Assembly (NCBI GenBank): GCA_012656075.1
Contig: JAAKBF010000247.1
Coordinates: forward strand, 124,001-188,000
Direction of reading: 5' to 3'
Length of the DNA stretch: 64,000 nucleotides
Origin: Phytophthora hibernalis
Taxonomy: Eukaryota > Oomycota > Peronosporomycetes > Peronosporales > Peronosporaceae
In this document: piece by piece, positions 22,481 through 33,915 of the stretch
Numbering within the stretch: position 1 is the stretch's first letter
How the letters are laid out: each line of letters begins with the position of its first letter
Notes under the pieces: model-generated
Seen by the model: the letters and a program-made list of their open reading frames with translations, nothing else
The model's database searches: none
What the model was told of the DNA's origin: nothing
Translations under genes and position numbers: made by a program

Positions 22481-23409
22481 ATGTCAGGTGCCGGACGGAA
22501 GAGCGCGTACCGCAAGGGCGTGACCAAGCGAGTGCTGTACGGGGACCCAGAGCCCAAGGAGAACGAGCTCATCGTGCGCGTTGTGGCGCTGCGTGGTTCC
22601 AACTTGTTCGAGGTGGGTGGCGGATTTTCAACGAAAATTGGTCTTTTTCCGACGGTTTTGGTCATTTTTCATGTTTGGTGTGATTTTGGGTGTAGGTGGT
22701 GGACGCCAATGGTGCCAAGGCCGTGACCATGTTGCCGACCAAGTTCCGCAAACTCATTTGGGTCAAACGAGGTACCTTTTCAACTGTTCCGGTGTTCGGG
22801 TGGGAGAGTTGACCGGGTAGACTTGTTTCACGAGACATCGGTGAACTCAACCGCTCACTATTTTGTGGCGGTGCAATGCAGTGAAGCATTGCAGAAATGT
22901 TGATGTACTTGTACTGATTGGGTTGTGTGGGTTTTGCTGTCGGTAGGTGACTTTTTGATTGTCAGCGAGGGTGACGGAGGTGAGACCACGACTGCAAAGG
23001 GTAAGAAGGGCGCCGTGACGTCCATCGTCGAGCACATTCTGTACAAGGATCAGATCCAGAACCTCAAGCTGAAGGATCTCTGGTATGCTGCAGTGACCGA
23101 ACTTGTTCAATGTGCGATGGTGAATGTCTCGGATGCTGATGTTGGGCATGTTTGTGCGTGGGTGGCGTTATTAGGCCTGAAGCGTTCGATGATAAGCCTG
23201 TAGAAGGAGGGTGGTCGCATGATATAGCTTCCAAGGATGAAGAGGAGAAAAAGGAAGAGGGGCAAGGCGAAGAGGAGGCTCAATCGGCATCATCTCAAGC
23301 CTCGAATGGATTCACGATGGTGGATACGAAGTTTGCTAACATGCAACTGAACCGGAATCGCCGCAAAGGCCACTTTGAGGAGGAAGAGGAAGATAGTGAT
23401 GACGAGTAA
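22481..23409 (+). CDS. EIF1AD: EIF1A-domain-containing protein (EIF1AD family)
   Basis: Four exons join cleanly: 22481-22612, 22696-22771, 22947-23082 and 23175-23409, with all splice phases matching and no frame break. The S1/IF1-like OB fold is spread over exons 1-3 (NELIVRVVALRGSNLFE, then TMLPTKFRKLIWVKRGDFLI). Exon 4 starts with the family hallmark W-PEAF and continues into an acidic, Ser/Glu-rich tail with GFTMVDTKFANMQLNRNRR and a Glu/Asp-rich end. EIF1AD proteins (Obelix in animals) are nuclear OB-fold RNA-binding proteins, related in fold to eIF1A but distinct. Length (about 190 residues) is usual. Confidence 0.9.
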
Positions 23410-23587
23410 GGCGTGAGCTGGATCAACCTTACATCACGACGTAGGTGTCCTAGACTTGTTTCGCCAAATTTGGCGGCTCGCATACCAATCCATTTTGAAT
23501 TGAGTTATTGTTAGGTTGTGTAATTTGCAAGGAATTGTTCTCTGCTGTTGCAGCAAACAAGCTCAAGAGATCGCCTACGGCAGCATC

Positions 23588-25400
23588 ATGCAACGCAAGC
23601 GCAGCAGCGTATACGGTGCTGGGCACTCCGTGTTGGTACGTTGCTAGTGGACTTTAATCCGTACTTGTAAGCCAATAACTAACACCGATTCACACGGTAG
23701 CACCATCGACATTCCCATTCCGCTCTTACCAATGATCGTGAGAACCACGATCCACACGTCGGTGTCTTTGGCAAGGTGTGTGTTGCAAAGCTTTACCTGT
23801 TTGGAGATCATGCGCACTTACCTGCGTACATTTCGTTGCAGTTTTCTGAAAAGGACATATTTTCTGATTTCCGGGTGGAGATTGATCGGGAGCTGGCATC
23901 AAAACCTTCTAACCACCCCGGATACCCTCGGAGTAAGACATTCATTATGAGATCATCAACGACCGACAAGACAGTCGCCAAGGCAAAGCCTGCATCAAAT
24001 GCTATGCATGACTCGAGTACTCAGCAAATGGCCAGGTTCGTCTTCACCATGCAAATTCGATTACTATTCAGTGTCTCATTGATTTCAAAGCAGACGATGT
24101 CAGTCAGCTTCTGCAGTCAGAAAAAGCTTTTCCACGCCGTGGAACAAGGATCCAGTAGTGGCCATCAACACCCGAATCACAAATTGCAAGCACAAATCGA
24201 TGCCCTCCGGAATTTTGAGTCTGCATCATTCTCCAGAACCTTGTCCAACACAAATACCGGCTACCGCGCGTCTGGTGCAGACTCAGCATCCATTTATCAG
24301 GGAAAACAGTCACGAATGCCTTCTAGGATACCTCCGACCGCAAAAACGCGGAACCAAGACGAAAGCATTGCAGGTGTCGGACTCGGTCCGAGTCGATCCG
24401 CAAGTGTATCGATTCTAATGTCGAATCCCGCGCAAACATCTTCGAATTCGTCGATTCCCAGCTCGTCATCGTCCGTTCTGGTGGGCGGGTATAGATCTTC
24501 ATCTGTGCAACTCGAAGTAGAACTTGTAGAGCGACTGAACGAGATTGGGCGCTCAAATGTACGTACACTGAAGATAGTGTAGCGCACTCGCTGTTAACCT
24601 CTTATTTCTCATTCATTTCAGCTGCCAGAGAAAACTTTGTCGCGTACTAGGGCGTGCCAGACTGTACTCGACAGCATCGTTCTACAAGATGAGGTAAGTT
24701 TCTACAGCTCTCACTATCACTAAGCTGACGACTAATACTTGAGTTGTAGCACTACGGCCGACTTTTGTCAAGAATCCGTGATGAATTCAGTACTTATGTT
24801 GATACAACGAGCAGAAAGAGTCCTACCGAATCGAACAACAGCAAGGGAACTAAGTCCTGGTGTGCATGCAGGCAGGATGTCTTCGGTAAGCATCTATATG
24901 TAGATATTGCACAATTGTTCCTCCCGTCTAACTACACATTTTGTGAATCAGAGTTCGCGCTTATAAAGCAGGAAAACACAGTGATGAAGAAGCGCGTAAA
25001 CAGCATGCAGCATGAAATTGAAACCTTGCAGGCTGCGTTAAGGCAAGCAAGGGCGGTAAAAGTGGGCGGGACACTAGCAGCAACGGCAGCTGGACGGAGG
25101 AAGATCAACTGGACGAAGGTAAAAAGACTTGCATATCGTGCCTCGACCGGCTGATGCTTGACTCTGGATTGCTTACTGCGTATTCATCAAGTAGATGACC
25201 TCGACGACGTTCAGCTTTTCCCTATCGAGGAAACAAATGGACAGCATTCTCGGCCACAAGGTGTCCCAATGCTAAGTTTTACCTCCCTTCCTTCATACAG
25301 CGACGAGGTACGTTGCACTTTAGTATAGGTAAGCGCATCGACGAATTTAACGTTTTCTTATCGTGTGTAGGATGAAGATGAAGAAGGGTATTCTCAATAG
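23588..25400 (+). CDS. Coiled-coil protein resembling TSNAXIP1
   Basis: A seven- or eight-exon gene. Exon 1 (23588-23635) starts MQRKRSSVYGAGHSVL; exon 2 begins at 23701. The intron after exon 2 ends at a TGCAG near 23840, leading to FSEKDIFSDFRVEIDREL. A Ser-rich linker follows, then a segment of the kind found at the start of translin-associated factor X-interacting protein 1: VELVERLNEIGRSN, ACQTVLDSIVLQDEHYGRLL and SRIRDEFSTYVD. A coiled coil comes next (LIKQENTVMKKRVNSMQHEI), and the protein ends in an acidic tail (DEDEEGYSQ) at 25400. TSNAXIP1 relatives are mostly found in organisms with cilia. The family assignment is my inference from the helical pattern; the gene structure is better supported. 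Exon borders in the Ser-rich part are approximate. Confidence 0.6.
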
Positions 25401-25521
25401 AGCAGATTTGCACGAGACTACATACCGTCATTGCCAGTGGTCCTTCGTTTGCATCGTGTTTCTTGTGTATTCAAGTCGACTGTTTTTCATTGTCGGAGCG
25501 ATAGCGCGATCAAAACACAAG

Positions 25522-28500
25522 CTATAAATTCTTTGTACTTCCAAGCTGATGTAGAAGCTCTTTCAGTAACTCTTGCTGTTGACGCTGCTGGATGAGAGAT
25601 TCCCTTGACAGCTCTCGCATTTGATCCATTGCAGCAATTACGCGATACATCGTGTAGATGAACATCAACGCGCAAATGATGATAGCAGCTTGTATCGTCG
25701 AGTGAAGCTGCATAGACTGATTGGCGTCGATGCTCGAAGCGTTTTGTGTGCTTACAGACGGTGTAGTCTGCCGAGTCAACTCCTTTGACGGTTTATCATC
25801 TTCTTCAGTTGTCGACGGTGGTTTAGTCAACGACCCATTCGCGAAAGCAGATGAAACAGCACCAATTCTAGCTGATGATGTTTGCTTGGTTGCATCAGCA
25901 GCAGCGACTAGCCAAGTTTTCATTGCATCCTTCGTTTCAGAGACGGTTGTGCCTTCAATCTAGATCATGACAAGTGTCAGTCACTGCCAGGTGCAACTGG
26001 TAATAAAGTCAACAAAACTGTGCGTACCTGCTTCTTCAGCCATGTGCTCTTTAGCCATTGAACGCGAAGTCCCACCTGAACTAAACAAATGCCTCGCTTT
26101 GTCGTTGTACTGAAGACCCATCGCTGCTCAACACGAAAGTAGTCGCAGTATGGTACATCCGAAACACACGTTGTTGTACTCACAACGAGACGGCTCCTTG
26201 GAGTGTATGAATACCGCTGAGTCTGTGCGGTCGGGATGACACTCGGCCCCACCATGTACTTCTTGTTGTGGGTGTACGAAACCAACCGAGATCCCTCGAA
26301 TGTGTCTGTTTTGTTAACTGCAGTGTACTGGATCGTCTTCTTCTCCCAAGGCGGAATCGAAATATTTGTCGAGCCGGCAGCTTCAAGTACGCTGCGCGAA
26401 AATGCGTCTGATTCGACCCACAATGTTGAAAACGCGGTCTCGACACTGAAAGCAAAGGGTCAACAGTTATTACAAATACGAAATGCCAAAACCGTTTGCA
26501 GGGCCATCGTACCTGAAACCGACTTCTTCGTTCAGCACCAAATCATATTCGCCAAGAAAATCATCTTTCTCTGGAATGACCGGAGCTACCACTCCTGCAG
26601 AATCATCTGAAGAGAGAGTAGTTGGGGTGCGATTGTCATCGGCCGAGTATGAGCTCGTCGCATCTGCGGCGTTGACGGGCGCCAATTCAGGGCTTGGAGC
26701 AACAGCAGCAACATCATTGGAACTCCTTCGTCTTTTTGACGCACCGTCAATCGCAGTGCCTTCTTCGTTAGTTGGCTGAGTTTCAGGTTGCTTTCCTGGG
26801 TCTGACAGAAGTGCCTCCGTTTCAGCCTTGATAGAGCGTAGCTGCTGTATACTTTGAAAGCATTCGTCTCTATAAATTGCAGGAAGAGGAACAGAGAGTT
26901 TAGCAAGCAAATACCGTGATGCTTAAGTCACTAAATAGTTAGAGCAATTCATTACCGGAAAACAAACGAAGTGAAGAACAGTTTTTCTCCTTTCACGGTG
27001 AACTACGTCGCACATGACAGAGTACAAGGCACGTCGTGTCAGAATATACTGGCACGGCCGTAAAGGCGATTAAGACACATTCAGCCAAACCTCAATTGCG
27101 TTGGGAACAATCAGCGCAGTATTCTTCTTCTCCATCCCCGATATTTGAGAGAACGATGCAACCTACACAAAACAACAGGGAAGTAAGTACGTGACACATT
27201 GGTGTTTCAAAGGAAGGGCAACATACAAATATCGTGTCTCTCCATCCTGAAAAGCACATACGATTCCTTGTCAAGTAAAGGCGGCCGTGAAAAGGGAAAT
27301 TCGAGAGGTACAGCGCGCATGAGAAACTTTCAACAACTTGCTCAGGATAATCCAGCTACAATAAGAGACACGCACAGGTAAGTCCATTAGGTTGTTAAGT
27401 CACATACACAGTAATAAGCAGCACGTTGGTATGTGGGGCTTACCTTGAACTTCTTTTGAAAGTCAGATACTCCAAGCGGTAGTGCTTCCACGAATTCTTC
27501 ATCTTGCTCCATGCCTGAGCCAACACTTTCTTCCTCGTTGGCATTTGCCACATCCTCACCGGCGTTCTCACTTAATGGGGCTGCTTGGCTATTCCTTGGA
27601 GACACAGAGCTAGCACGCGGAGATGGCTCGCGGGAAGTTGAAATCTCTCCACTTGGAAGTGACACTAACTGGTAGGTGCTGCTTGAAGGGCTTCTCGGAG
27701 TTTTGTCCCCAGTTTCCGAGGACATCGAAGTTGAGGCTCCCAACGATGCGAGATAATCACGCATTACTTCTTTTAAGCTGTCGTTGCCGTGATAAGCCGG
27801 CGTGATGCGCTTGCTCCTTTCATACGGCTGTCTGTTAATCCGAATAAACTCGGACATATCGCCTCTCGGATCAATCTTCTCAAATTCACCTAGAGCCTTG
27901 TTTCCGACGGATGTGCCACCCTGTAACATATGCTCAAGAGCTTTCGCCAGTGACTGCAGGGAATTTTTGCCAACCTGTAGTCGATATTTTTCGTTTTTCA
28001 TGCATGTCGAGATGAAAACTTCCACTTCCTGAAGGCCAAAAGTTAAAAAAATTAGAGGCAAACGCAAATGGGTCAAGCGCGAAGAGGTTTACCTGAACAT
28101 AGATCTGGTACGTCTGCCGTAGAGCGCTGCTGCTCTCGATGACTCGCACTTGTAATTGCCGTATCTCTTCGGCCAATTGTCGGAGTTTGGCTTCAGATTT
28201 TCTGTCCTTCTCGCTAAATAAACGGAAATTAGCGCTCAGCGACTTCATGGCTTGGGTTACTTCAATGCCATACGACGTGACCGAGACCGGAGTTGTGCCG
28301 GGCAAATACGAAAATGTCACCGCGAACTCGCGAGATTTCGTTTCCAACTTCTGCTGAAGCTTTCGGTGTGCAGCCGACTCGTTACATAGCGTCAAGTGCA
28401 CCCTCGAAAAGTTTTCCTGTGTTGTCACTCGAACATCCTCGTACTCACTCTTCATGGTTGAAAGACTAAGAGAAACCGGCTCAGCAAGCAGTGATTGAAA

Positions 28501-30335
28501 TTCCTACAGGAGCAGAATCAGTTTAGAAAAATAGTAACGAACACATGCCGTTTTTAAAACATACCTGGTGGACCTCCAACAGAAGTTTTACTTGATCTCT
28601 GACCGTCATCCAACCATTCGCCATCGTCGCACCTTCATCGGCTAGAAAATTGGTGTTTACATTGGATGAAGATGTACCAAAGAGATCCGATGCCGGGATG
28701 AGACCACCACTCTCATGCGTGCGCAGCAATTTGCGCAGCGATTGTGAAAAACGAGTCTCACTCGCAATAAACTCCGACACTACCGAGTTGATCACTTCAA
28801 TCATTCGTTGGCCTTTGTCCGACATCGCCTGAATATGCGTTATGCGGATATAGAAAGGGTTGGTCGCTAAGTCTACACGATCCACATCAACTTCCTCTTG
28901 GCTACCAAGACTTTGAAACCCTTTCTCGATATCAGCTAATAAACGGAAGCAGCACATTAATACATTAGATGTCAGTATTCAGCAAAAGCGTTTCAAGCCA
29001 AGGCAACCATTGTTCTTACCCAACTCATCAACGCTGTTAGCGCTCTCTTTCATCCGTTCAACGAATTGTTGTGACCGCGAAAACATACTAACGAATGCCT
29101 TTTGCATCCGTAGTAGAACATCTCGCAAATATTCCAGGCGCTGTTCTTCCGTAAGCTGAAACGCGTGAAGGTTTTCTTTGATTTCCCGCTCGAAAATCAA
29201 ACGTTGAGCATTCGTGTACTCCACCGTTTGGACGTAGTGTTTTTCTGCGGCAATGACCTCTTCAAGACAGCTGTACAATTTGGAGCGTTGTCGCTCCAAC
29301 GGATTGCGGCCAAAGGCTGACGTGGAATCCCACATCTTTGTCAGTAATTGCCCTGCACCTGCCGCCAGCTTGTCCGTCAGCTCCTTAGAGGATGAGATTT
29401 CATCGGACGAATCTGAACTATAATCCCCGGCATTCGGGTTCTCGCTCTTCCGCATAGATGTCGTGATCTCAATAGCTTCTTGACATTTTCGTTCGTACTT
29501 CTCCCGAGCCTTGTCCATCGAAGTAGTCATTTGCTGCTGAGCCCAGCGCACCTTGGTCCCCTCTTCAACACACGTTGCAAAATCCAACTACGTTAAAGTC
29601 TTTACGACGCCCCACATGCACTGCACCAGCGCAAATACAGATCCCCAATCGTTGACACAACTAACCTGCAATCAGTCGTTGCACCTGTATCTCCTGCTGC
29701 GCAGCAAATGCCTTTGCACCGGGCATAATACCAGTCTGCATAGTCGACGCGAAAGCCCATCGCTCTTGGGCCAAATGCTCCGTGGCTTCTTGGACAATAG
29801 CCCAGCAGTCCGTAAGCTGTTCGGACCAGTCCTCGGCCTTCGCACTCCTACACACATAAATAAAATCACAAAGTTAAAATACCTGGAATCCCTCTTAACC
29901 GCCATCGACCACATACTGCGCGAGTTTCAGCAGCGACTGAGCGTAGCTGCTCTCCAATCCAGCACGCTCCGTCACAAAAGCTGAGACTGACTGACAGAGC
30001 TGCACGCCGCTTTTGGCCTTCTGACAGACTTTCGGGAACGCTCGGAAGAGGTCTGTGGAGTAGGTTTCTTGGGTCTGAGTCGGGTGTGGGGACGTCACAG
30101 AGCCGTCGTCACTTCTACCAGTTGGACTGCTATTGTCTCGAGTAGGAGACGATCTGGAGGCGGTTGCAGCGTTGCTGGGGCTGCTCTGGGGCTTGTTCTT
30201 GACTGGAACGTCCGACAACGTGTCCACTTGGAGATCCGGCGCGTCTTCTGTTGGTACCAAGAGAAGGGAATTGCATACGTGAGTTAGTGGGTTAGTGGAC
30301 AGCAGGCAAAATGGAGGAGGGCGAGACGTACCCAT
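25522..30335 (-). CDS. F-BAR / GRAM / VASt membrane protein (Lam/GRAMD1-like lipid transfer protein)
   Basis: A large gene of a dozen or more exons. The start is an ATGG at 30335-30332, spliced over intron 30248-30331 to an exon encoding EDAPDLQVDTLSDV. An F-BAR/FCH-type domain follows (TDLFRAFPKVCQKAKSGVQL, FVTERAGLESSYAQSLLKLA) with long coiled coils to about 27.9 kb, then a Ser-rich linker. The GRAM domain lies at about 26.9-27.4 kb (SFSCALYLSNFPFHGRLYLT, MCFSGWRDTIF, KLFFTSFVFRDE). A VASt domain lies at about 26.0-26.45 kb (IPPWEKKTIQYTA, GPSVIPTAQTQRYSY, DVPYCDYFRVEQRW). A single membrane helix (AAIIICALMFIYTMY) and a short Gln-rich coil precede the stop at 25522. VASt proteins move sterols at membrane contact sites, and yeast Lam1/Lam3 also carry an N-terminal BAR domain. 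The reading frame is remarkably clean. Confidence 0.85.
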
Positions 30336-31139
30336 GGCAGAACTTGCATCAATTGTGCACTTCCGAGACGCTTTTCACACTGGTGAAGGGCGGACGAAAA
30401 TGGATGGGCGTTTCGAACGGTTAACTGATATGATTGCAGTTTGGTGGGTATACAAAACGAAGTGAAACGAGAGTGGGACATGCGTTAGGGACATGCGTTA
30501 GGAACTGCACGAAGTGGAAGTGAACTCTGTGACAGGATTCAGCAGGATAACCTGCCAGCAAATGCATCGATAACCTGGCAAATGCAACTGATCTCAATTC
30601 GTGCAGCATTAACGAAGTTGTACATTGTGGATTCAGTTGAACATATTGTGCTTTGCAACCAGTTTGTCCAGCTATATCGTGCAGTAGTTAGTGATCGTAC
30701 TTAGTGCTAAATCAAAGAGGCTTTGAATGGGGATTTCCGAAGTCGTGTTTCATGCACTACAAGAGCAACAAATGGCACGTCTAGAAAGTGCCAAAGCAAA
30801 CACAAGTCGTGCTAGGGCTGTTGGAACGCTTTCAGATCACACAGGCACATTATGGGGAGTATGAAGCATGCACGAGTTACAGCAATTCGTACTTGAGTAC
30901 GATTTATAGTTATCTCGTACAAGAAAAGTCGTACGAATTACAATCGAAAGTGCCAAAAAGACTGCAAAGCACAATAATACTACACAATACACAATAATAA
31001 TGACACGATTTTGGATGTTGAATGTTATTCAGCCATTACACTAGCCAGGAAAGTCTCCCTTCCTGTTGAGAGCACCTTCGAATGAAGAAGAGAGGACGTG
31101 ACGTGCCTCGCCACGCCCTACTTCAAGCCTGCACACAAC
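30336..31139. other. Intergenic region upstream of the F-BAR gene
   Basis: About 800 bases, AT-richer than the flanking genes. Short frames are open but have no recognisable content. The part near 30336-30650 presumably holds the promoter of the minus-strand F-BAR gene; the part near 31020-31139 is the 3' flank of the eL8 gene. Nothing else is seen. Confidence 0.4.
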
Positions 31140-32277
31140 TTAGTACTGGGCCTTCTTGGCAGCCTCGGCGGCGATCGCCTTCTCGCGCAGCTCCAGCTTT
31201 TCTGGGTCTTCAGGCCCATGATGCCACCACCCCACTTGCGACGGATCGTGTTGTCCTCGTTGAACTTGGCGTGGAACGCCTCCGTGAGGGAGTCGAACTT
31301 GGCCTTGTCCTCCTTGTTCACGTGCGTCAGAGCCACCACGGCGGCGTTCTTCTGGTGCACGAGCTGTCCCAGACGAGACTTGCCCTTGACGATGCAGTAC
31401 GGGACGTCGAACTGACGGCACAGAGCGGGCAGGAACACCACGAGCTCAATCGGGTCCACGTCGTGGGCAATGACCACGAGCTTGGCCTTCTTGTTCTCAA
31501 CGAGCGACGTCACGTGGTTGAGACCGAACTTGACGACGGCGGGCGGGGCCGAGGCCTCCTCCTTGCCAGCGGCAATGTTGCGCAGACGCAGGGTCTTGGC
31601 GGCCTTGGTCTCCGGCTGGTACTTCAGCAGCAGCTTGAAGAGGTCCGTGGCAACGTTCTTCTCCACGGTGTTGGAGAACTGGTTGACCGAAGGCGGCACC
31701 TTGAGGCGCTGGTACAGGATCTTGCGCTGACGCTGCAGACGCACGTAACGCGGCCAGCGCACGAAGCGGGACAGGTCACGCTTGGGCTATAAACCAATAA
31801 ACAATAATACACAAAAGTCAGTACTTGCGTCCTGTAGACTAAGTGGAGATGCCTCCCCACACCAGAAACCCAGTGAGCTTTGGATGACAGCCTGGCAGAG
31901 AGTGAAGTTCTTTACCCTTGAGGCGCAACTCTTTGAATGAGATTGCCACCACAAGTTTGTGTCATTGCGGTCGTGGAGGACCCGCTACACTGTTCTCTAG
32001 TGCGACGGAGAGGAGAAGACAGATAGGCCGAAGCTTCTCTGTCGCCTCTCACCATCAGCACCGAGGGGCGTGGAATCGCAGCCAAAAGAGGCGAAACGAT
32101 TGGATTTGGAGCTGCTAGAGCGCTTCAAAATACCTGAATGTCACCGCCCTTGCGGAAGTTCTTGGGCGCGCTCACGAAGAGAGGGTTCTTCTTCGAGGCG
32201 CCGGCCGAAGCCTTAACCGACTTGGTCGACGTGACCTTGGTGGTGGTGGTGGTGCGCTTGACCTTCTTGGTGGGCAT
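31140..32277 (-). CDS. RPL7A: 60S ribosomal protein eL8 (L7a)
   Basis: Large-subunit protein of the L7Ae/L30e/S12e superfamily. Exon 1 (32134-32277) encodes a basic, Thr-rich N-terminus starting MPTKKVKRTTTTTK and ending NFRKGGDIQ. An intron of 347 bases (31787-32133) follows. Exon 2 (31140-31786) opens PKRDLSRFVRWPRYVRLQRQ and contains the L7Ae core ENKKAKLVVIAHDVDPIELV with CRQFDVPYCIVKGKSRLG. Near 31205, at an A-run, the frame shifts by one base just before the C-terminal LELREKAIAAEAAKKAQY. The exon is one base short of a whole number of codons. Corrected length is about 263 residues, normal for the family. A long frame on the opposite strand is antisense noise. Confidence 0.94.
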
Positions 32278-32474
32278 GGTGATCGTAGATGGCGAATAAA
32301 CGAGTGGGTGGAATCAACGGCAGGCGGCGAGTGCCGCACACACCAGCCAGTCATTCAAAATTGCGTCTTTTCATCCAATCAAAAGGTGGATTGAAAAGTA
32401 ATGTGGGCCACGTAGACAATGAAACTGTCACTCAAATGAAGGGATTTAGTGCCAAAGGCAAGTTGAAGTGAATT

Positions 32475-33740
32475 TCAAGACGAGGACCGCACCGCACCGA
32501 TGGTTTTCCACTGCACACTACGGTGGAAGTAAAACACGTCGCGGAGTTTTTCGGCGTACGGGATGCGAAGTGACGGCGCGTGCTGGTACATGGCGTTCTC
32601 TTGGATGGTGACCAGCAGCACGAACACGCCTGGTGCAGTGCCGAATTTCTGCGCTGCGCAGTCTACCGTCACGCGCTGCGGTAGAAATCGATTCATTCCA
32701 TCGCACAGCAATCCACTGACTGTATCAAACCCTTCAGCCACTCCACCGTCTTGGTCGCCAACGACTACTACGTCCCGGTCAGCGTAAATGGCTTGAGCTC
32801 TCTGAGCAGTGTCGCGGCCTCCGTTAGGGCTCAACATCAGGGCGTCGTGGCCCTGAGGGCCTCCACCCGTGTGTACATCCAGTATTCCAATACTTTTCAA
32901 CGTCGTTATGTCCAGCTGCTCGCGCGACAAACTGAAAAGGAGCTCGACACTTGGTTGCTGCTCGTTGCCGCCGAAGTACACTAGTGGAAATTCCCGCTAA
33001 CAACAGCACGTTTACCTGCTACGAACCCTTTCGAGACAATAGTCGATAGCATTCCAAACCAAACGCCGAGCCACGTCTTCAACTGGCAGGTATCCGCGGG
33101 TTAAGGACATCGCGAATATGATCGTACACGAAAGCATTCGATCCCAGCGCAAAGTTTTCAGGCCGCAAGAAGTGGTTCAGGTCCACATTGTTTTCGCTAA
33201 AAACGACGAAGCTGCTTTCGGAAACACGAAAAGCGATAAACCCGTCAGTACGAGCAGCAAGATGCGTATGCCTTGAACTTCCTTACCTTTGCGAATCCGT
33301 ATGGATTGAGTGCATGCACTATAAAGATCCTCAGTGTGTCCGATTTGCTACCATCTTCGCTGTTATCGTCGCCCAGATGCCCAAGAATTGCTGACTGACT
33401 GCAAAACCCTCAACCCTGTGAGTACCGGAAATCTGAAGTACTGCCTTATCGTTGGCCCCCTCCACAACGACAACATCAATCGTCAGGTCCAAGTGCGTGT
33501 AGCCTGGAAGTGGTAGCGATTGCAGCGTCACGTTCTTCTGTGTTGTTTTGTCGGCGTAAACCGCTCGAGTATGGAAGAGCGCAAGAGCGCGCGTACATCG
33601 TAGTGTGACGCGGAGAAATGGCTTTCCACCTCGGGGTTCACCTCGGTAGGTGGGAAGTACGTGTCCAGCGGCGCGAAATCATCCCCGTGCACCCAAGCCG
33701 CGAGTACTGTGGCAGCAATCGTCGGCCATAGCAATATCAT
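32475..33740 (-). CDS. DUF2817 (M14-like) paralogue, interrupted
   Basis: A second copy of the neighbouring DUF2817 gene, clearly related by order and motifs. It has a signal-peptide-like start at 33740 (MILLWPTIAATVLAAW), VLQISGTHRVEGFA, HALNPYGFAK, ENNVDLNHF, LDVHTGGGPQGHDALML, FGTAPGVFVL and PYAEKLRDVFYFHRS. Unlike the single-exon neighbour, it seems to have at least two introns, one ending near 33211 and one at about 32981-33020. Frame breaks occur near 33560, 33400 and 33205. Two substitutions stand out: the zinc-binding H-x-x-E is kept as HRVE, but the NVDLNRN block reads NVDLNHF, losing the arginine. The central region is shorter. It may be functional with assembly errors, or a decaying duplicate. 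Confidence 0.65.
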
Positions 33741-33915
33741 CCTGCCGATCTTTTGTGGCTTTTGACAACTATTTGCTTCAACCTGTGGTGTCGAGTGAAC
33801 CAGAGTCTTACTGCAAGAGCTGTATTCACTTCAAGCTCGCATTTCCCGCTATTACATACCAGACTGGCCATACCTTCGCCTGGGGTAACTTTCCAGGCCT
33901 TCTTTAGTGGCCCTG

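Noticed and set aside
31082..31792. Plus-strand open frame of 236 codons opposite the eL8 gene
   Set aside because: Antisense of a highly conserved ribosomal protein with strong codon bias, which commonly leaves the opposite strand open.
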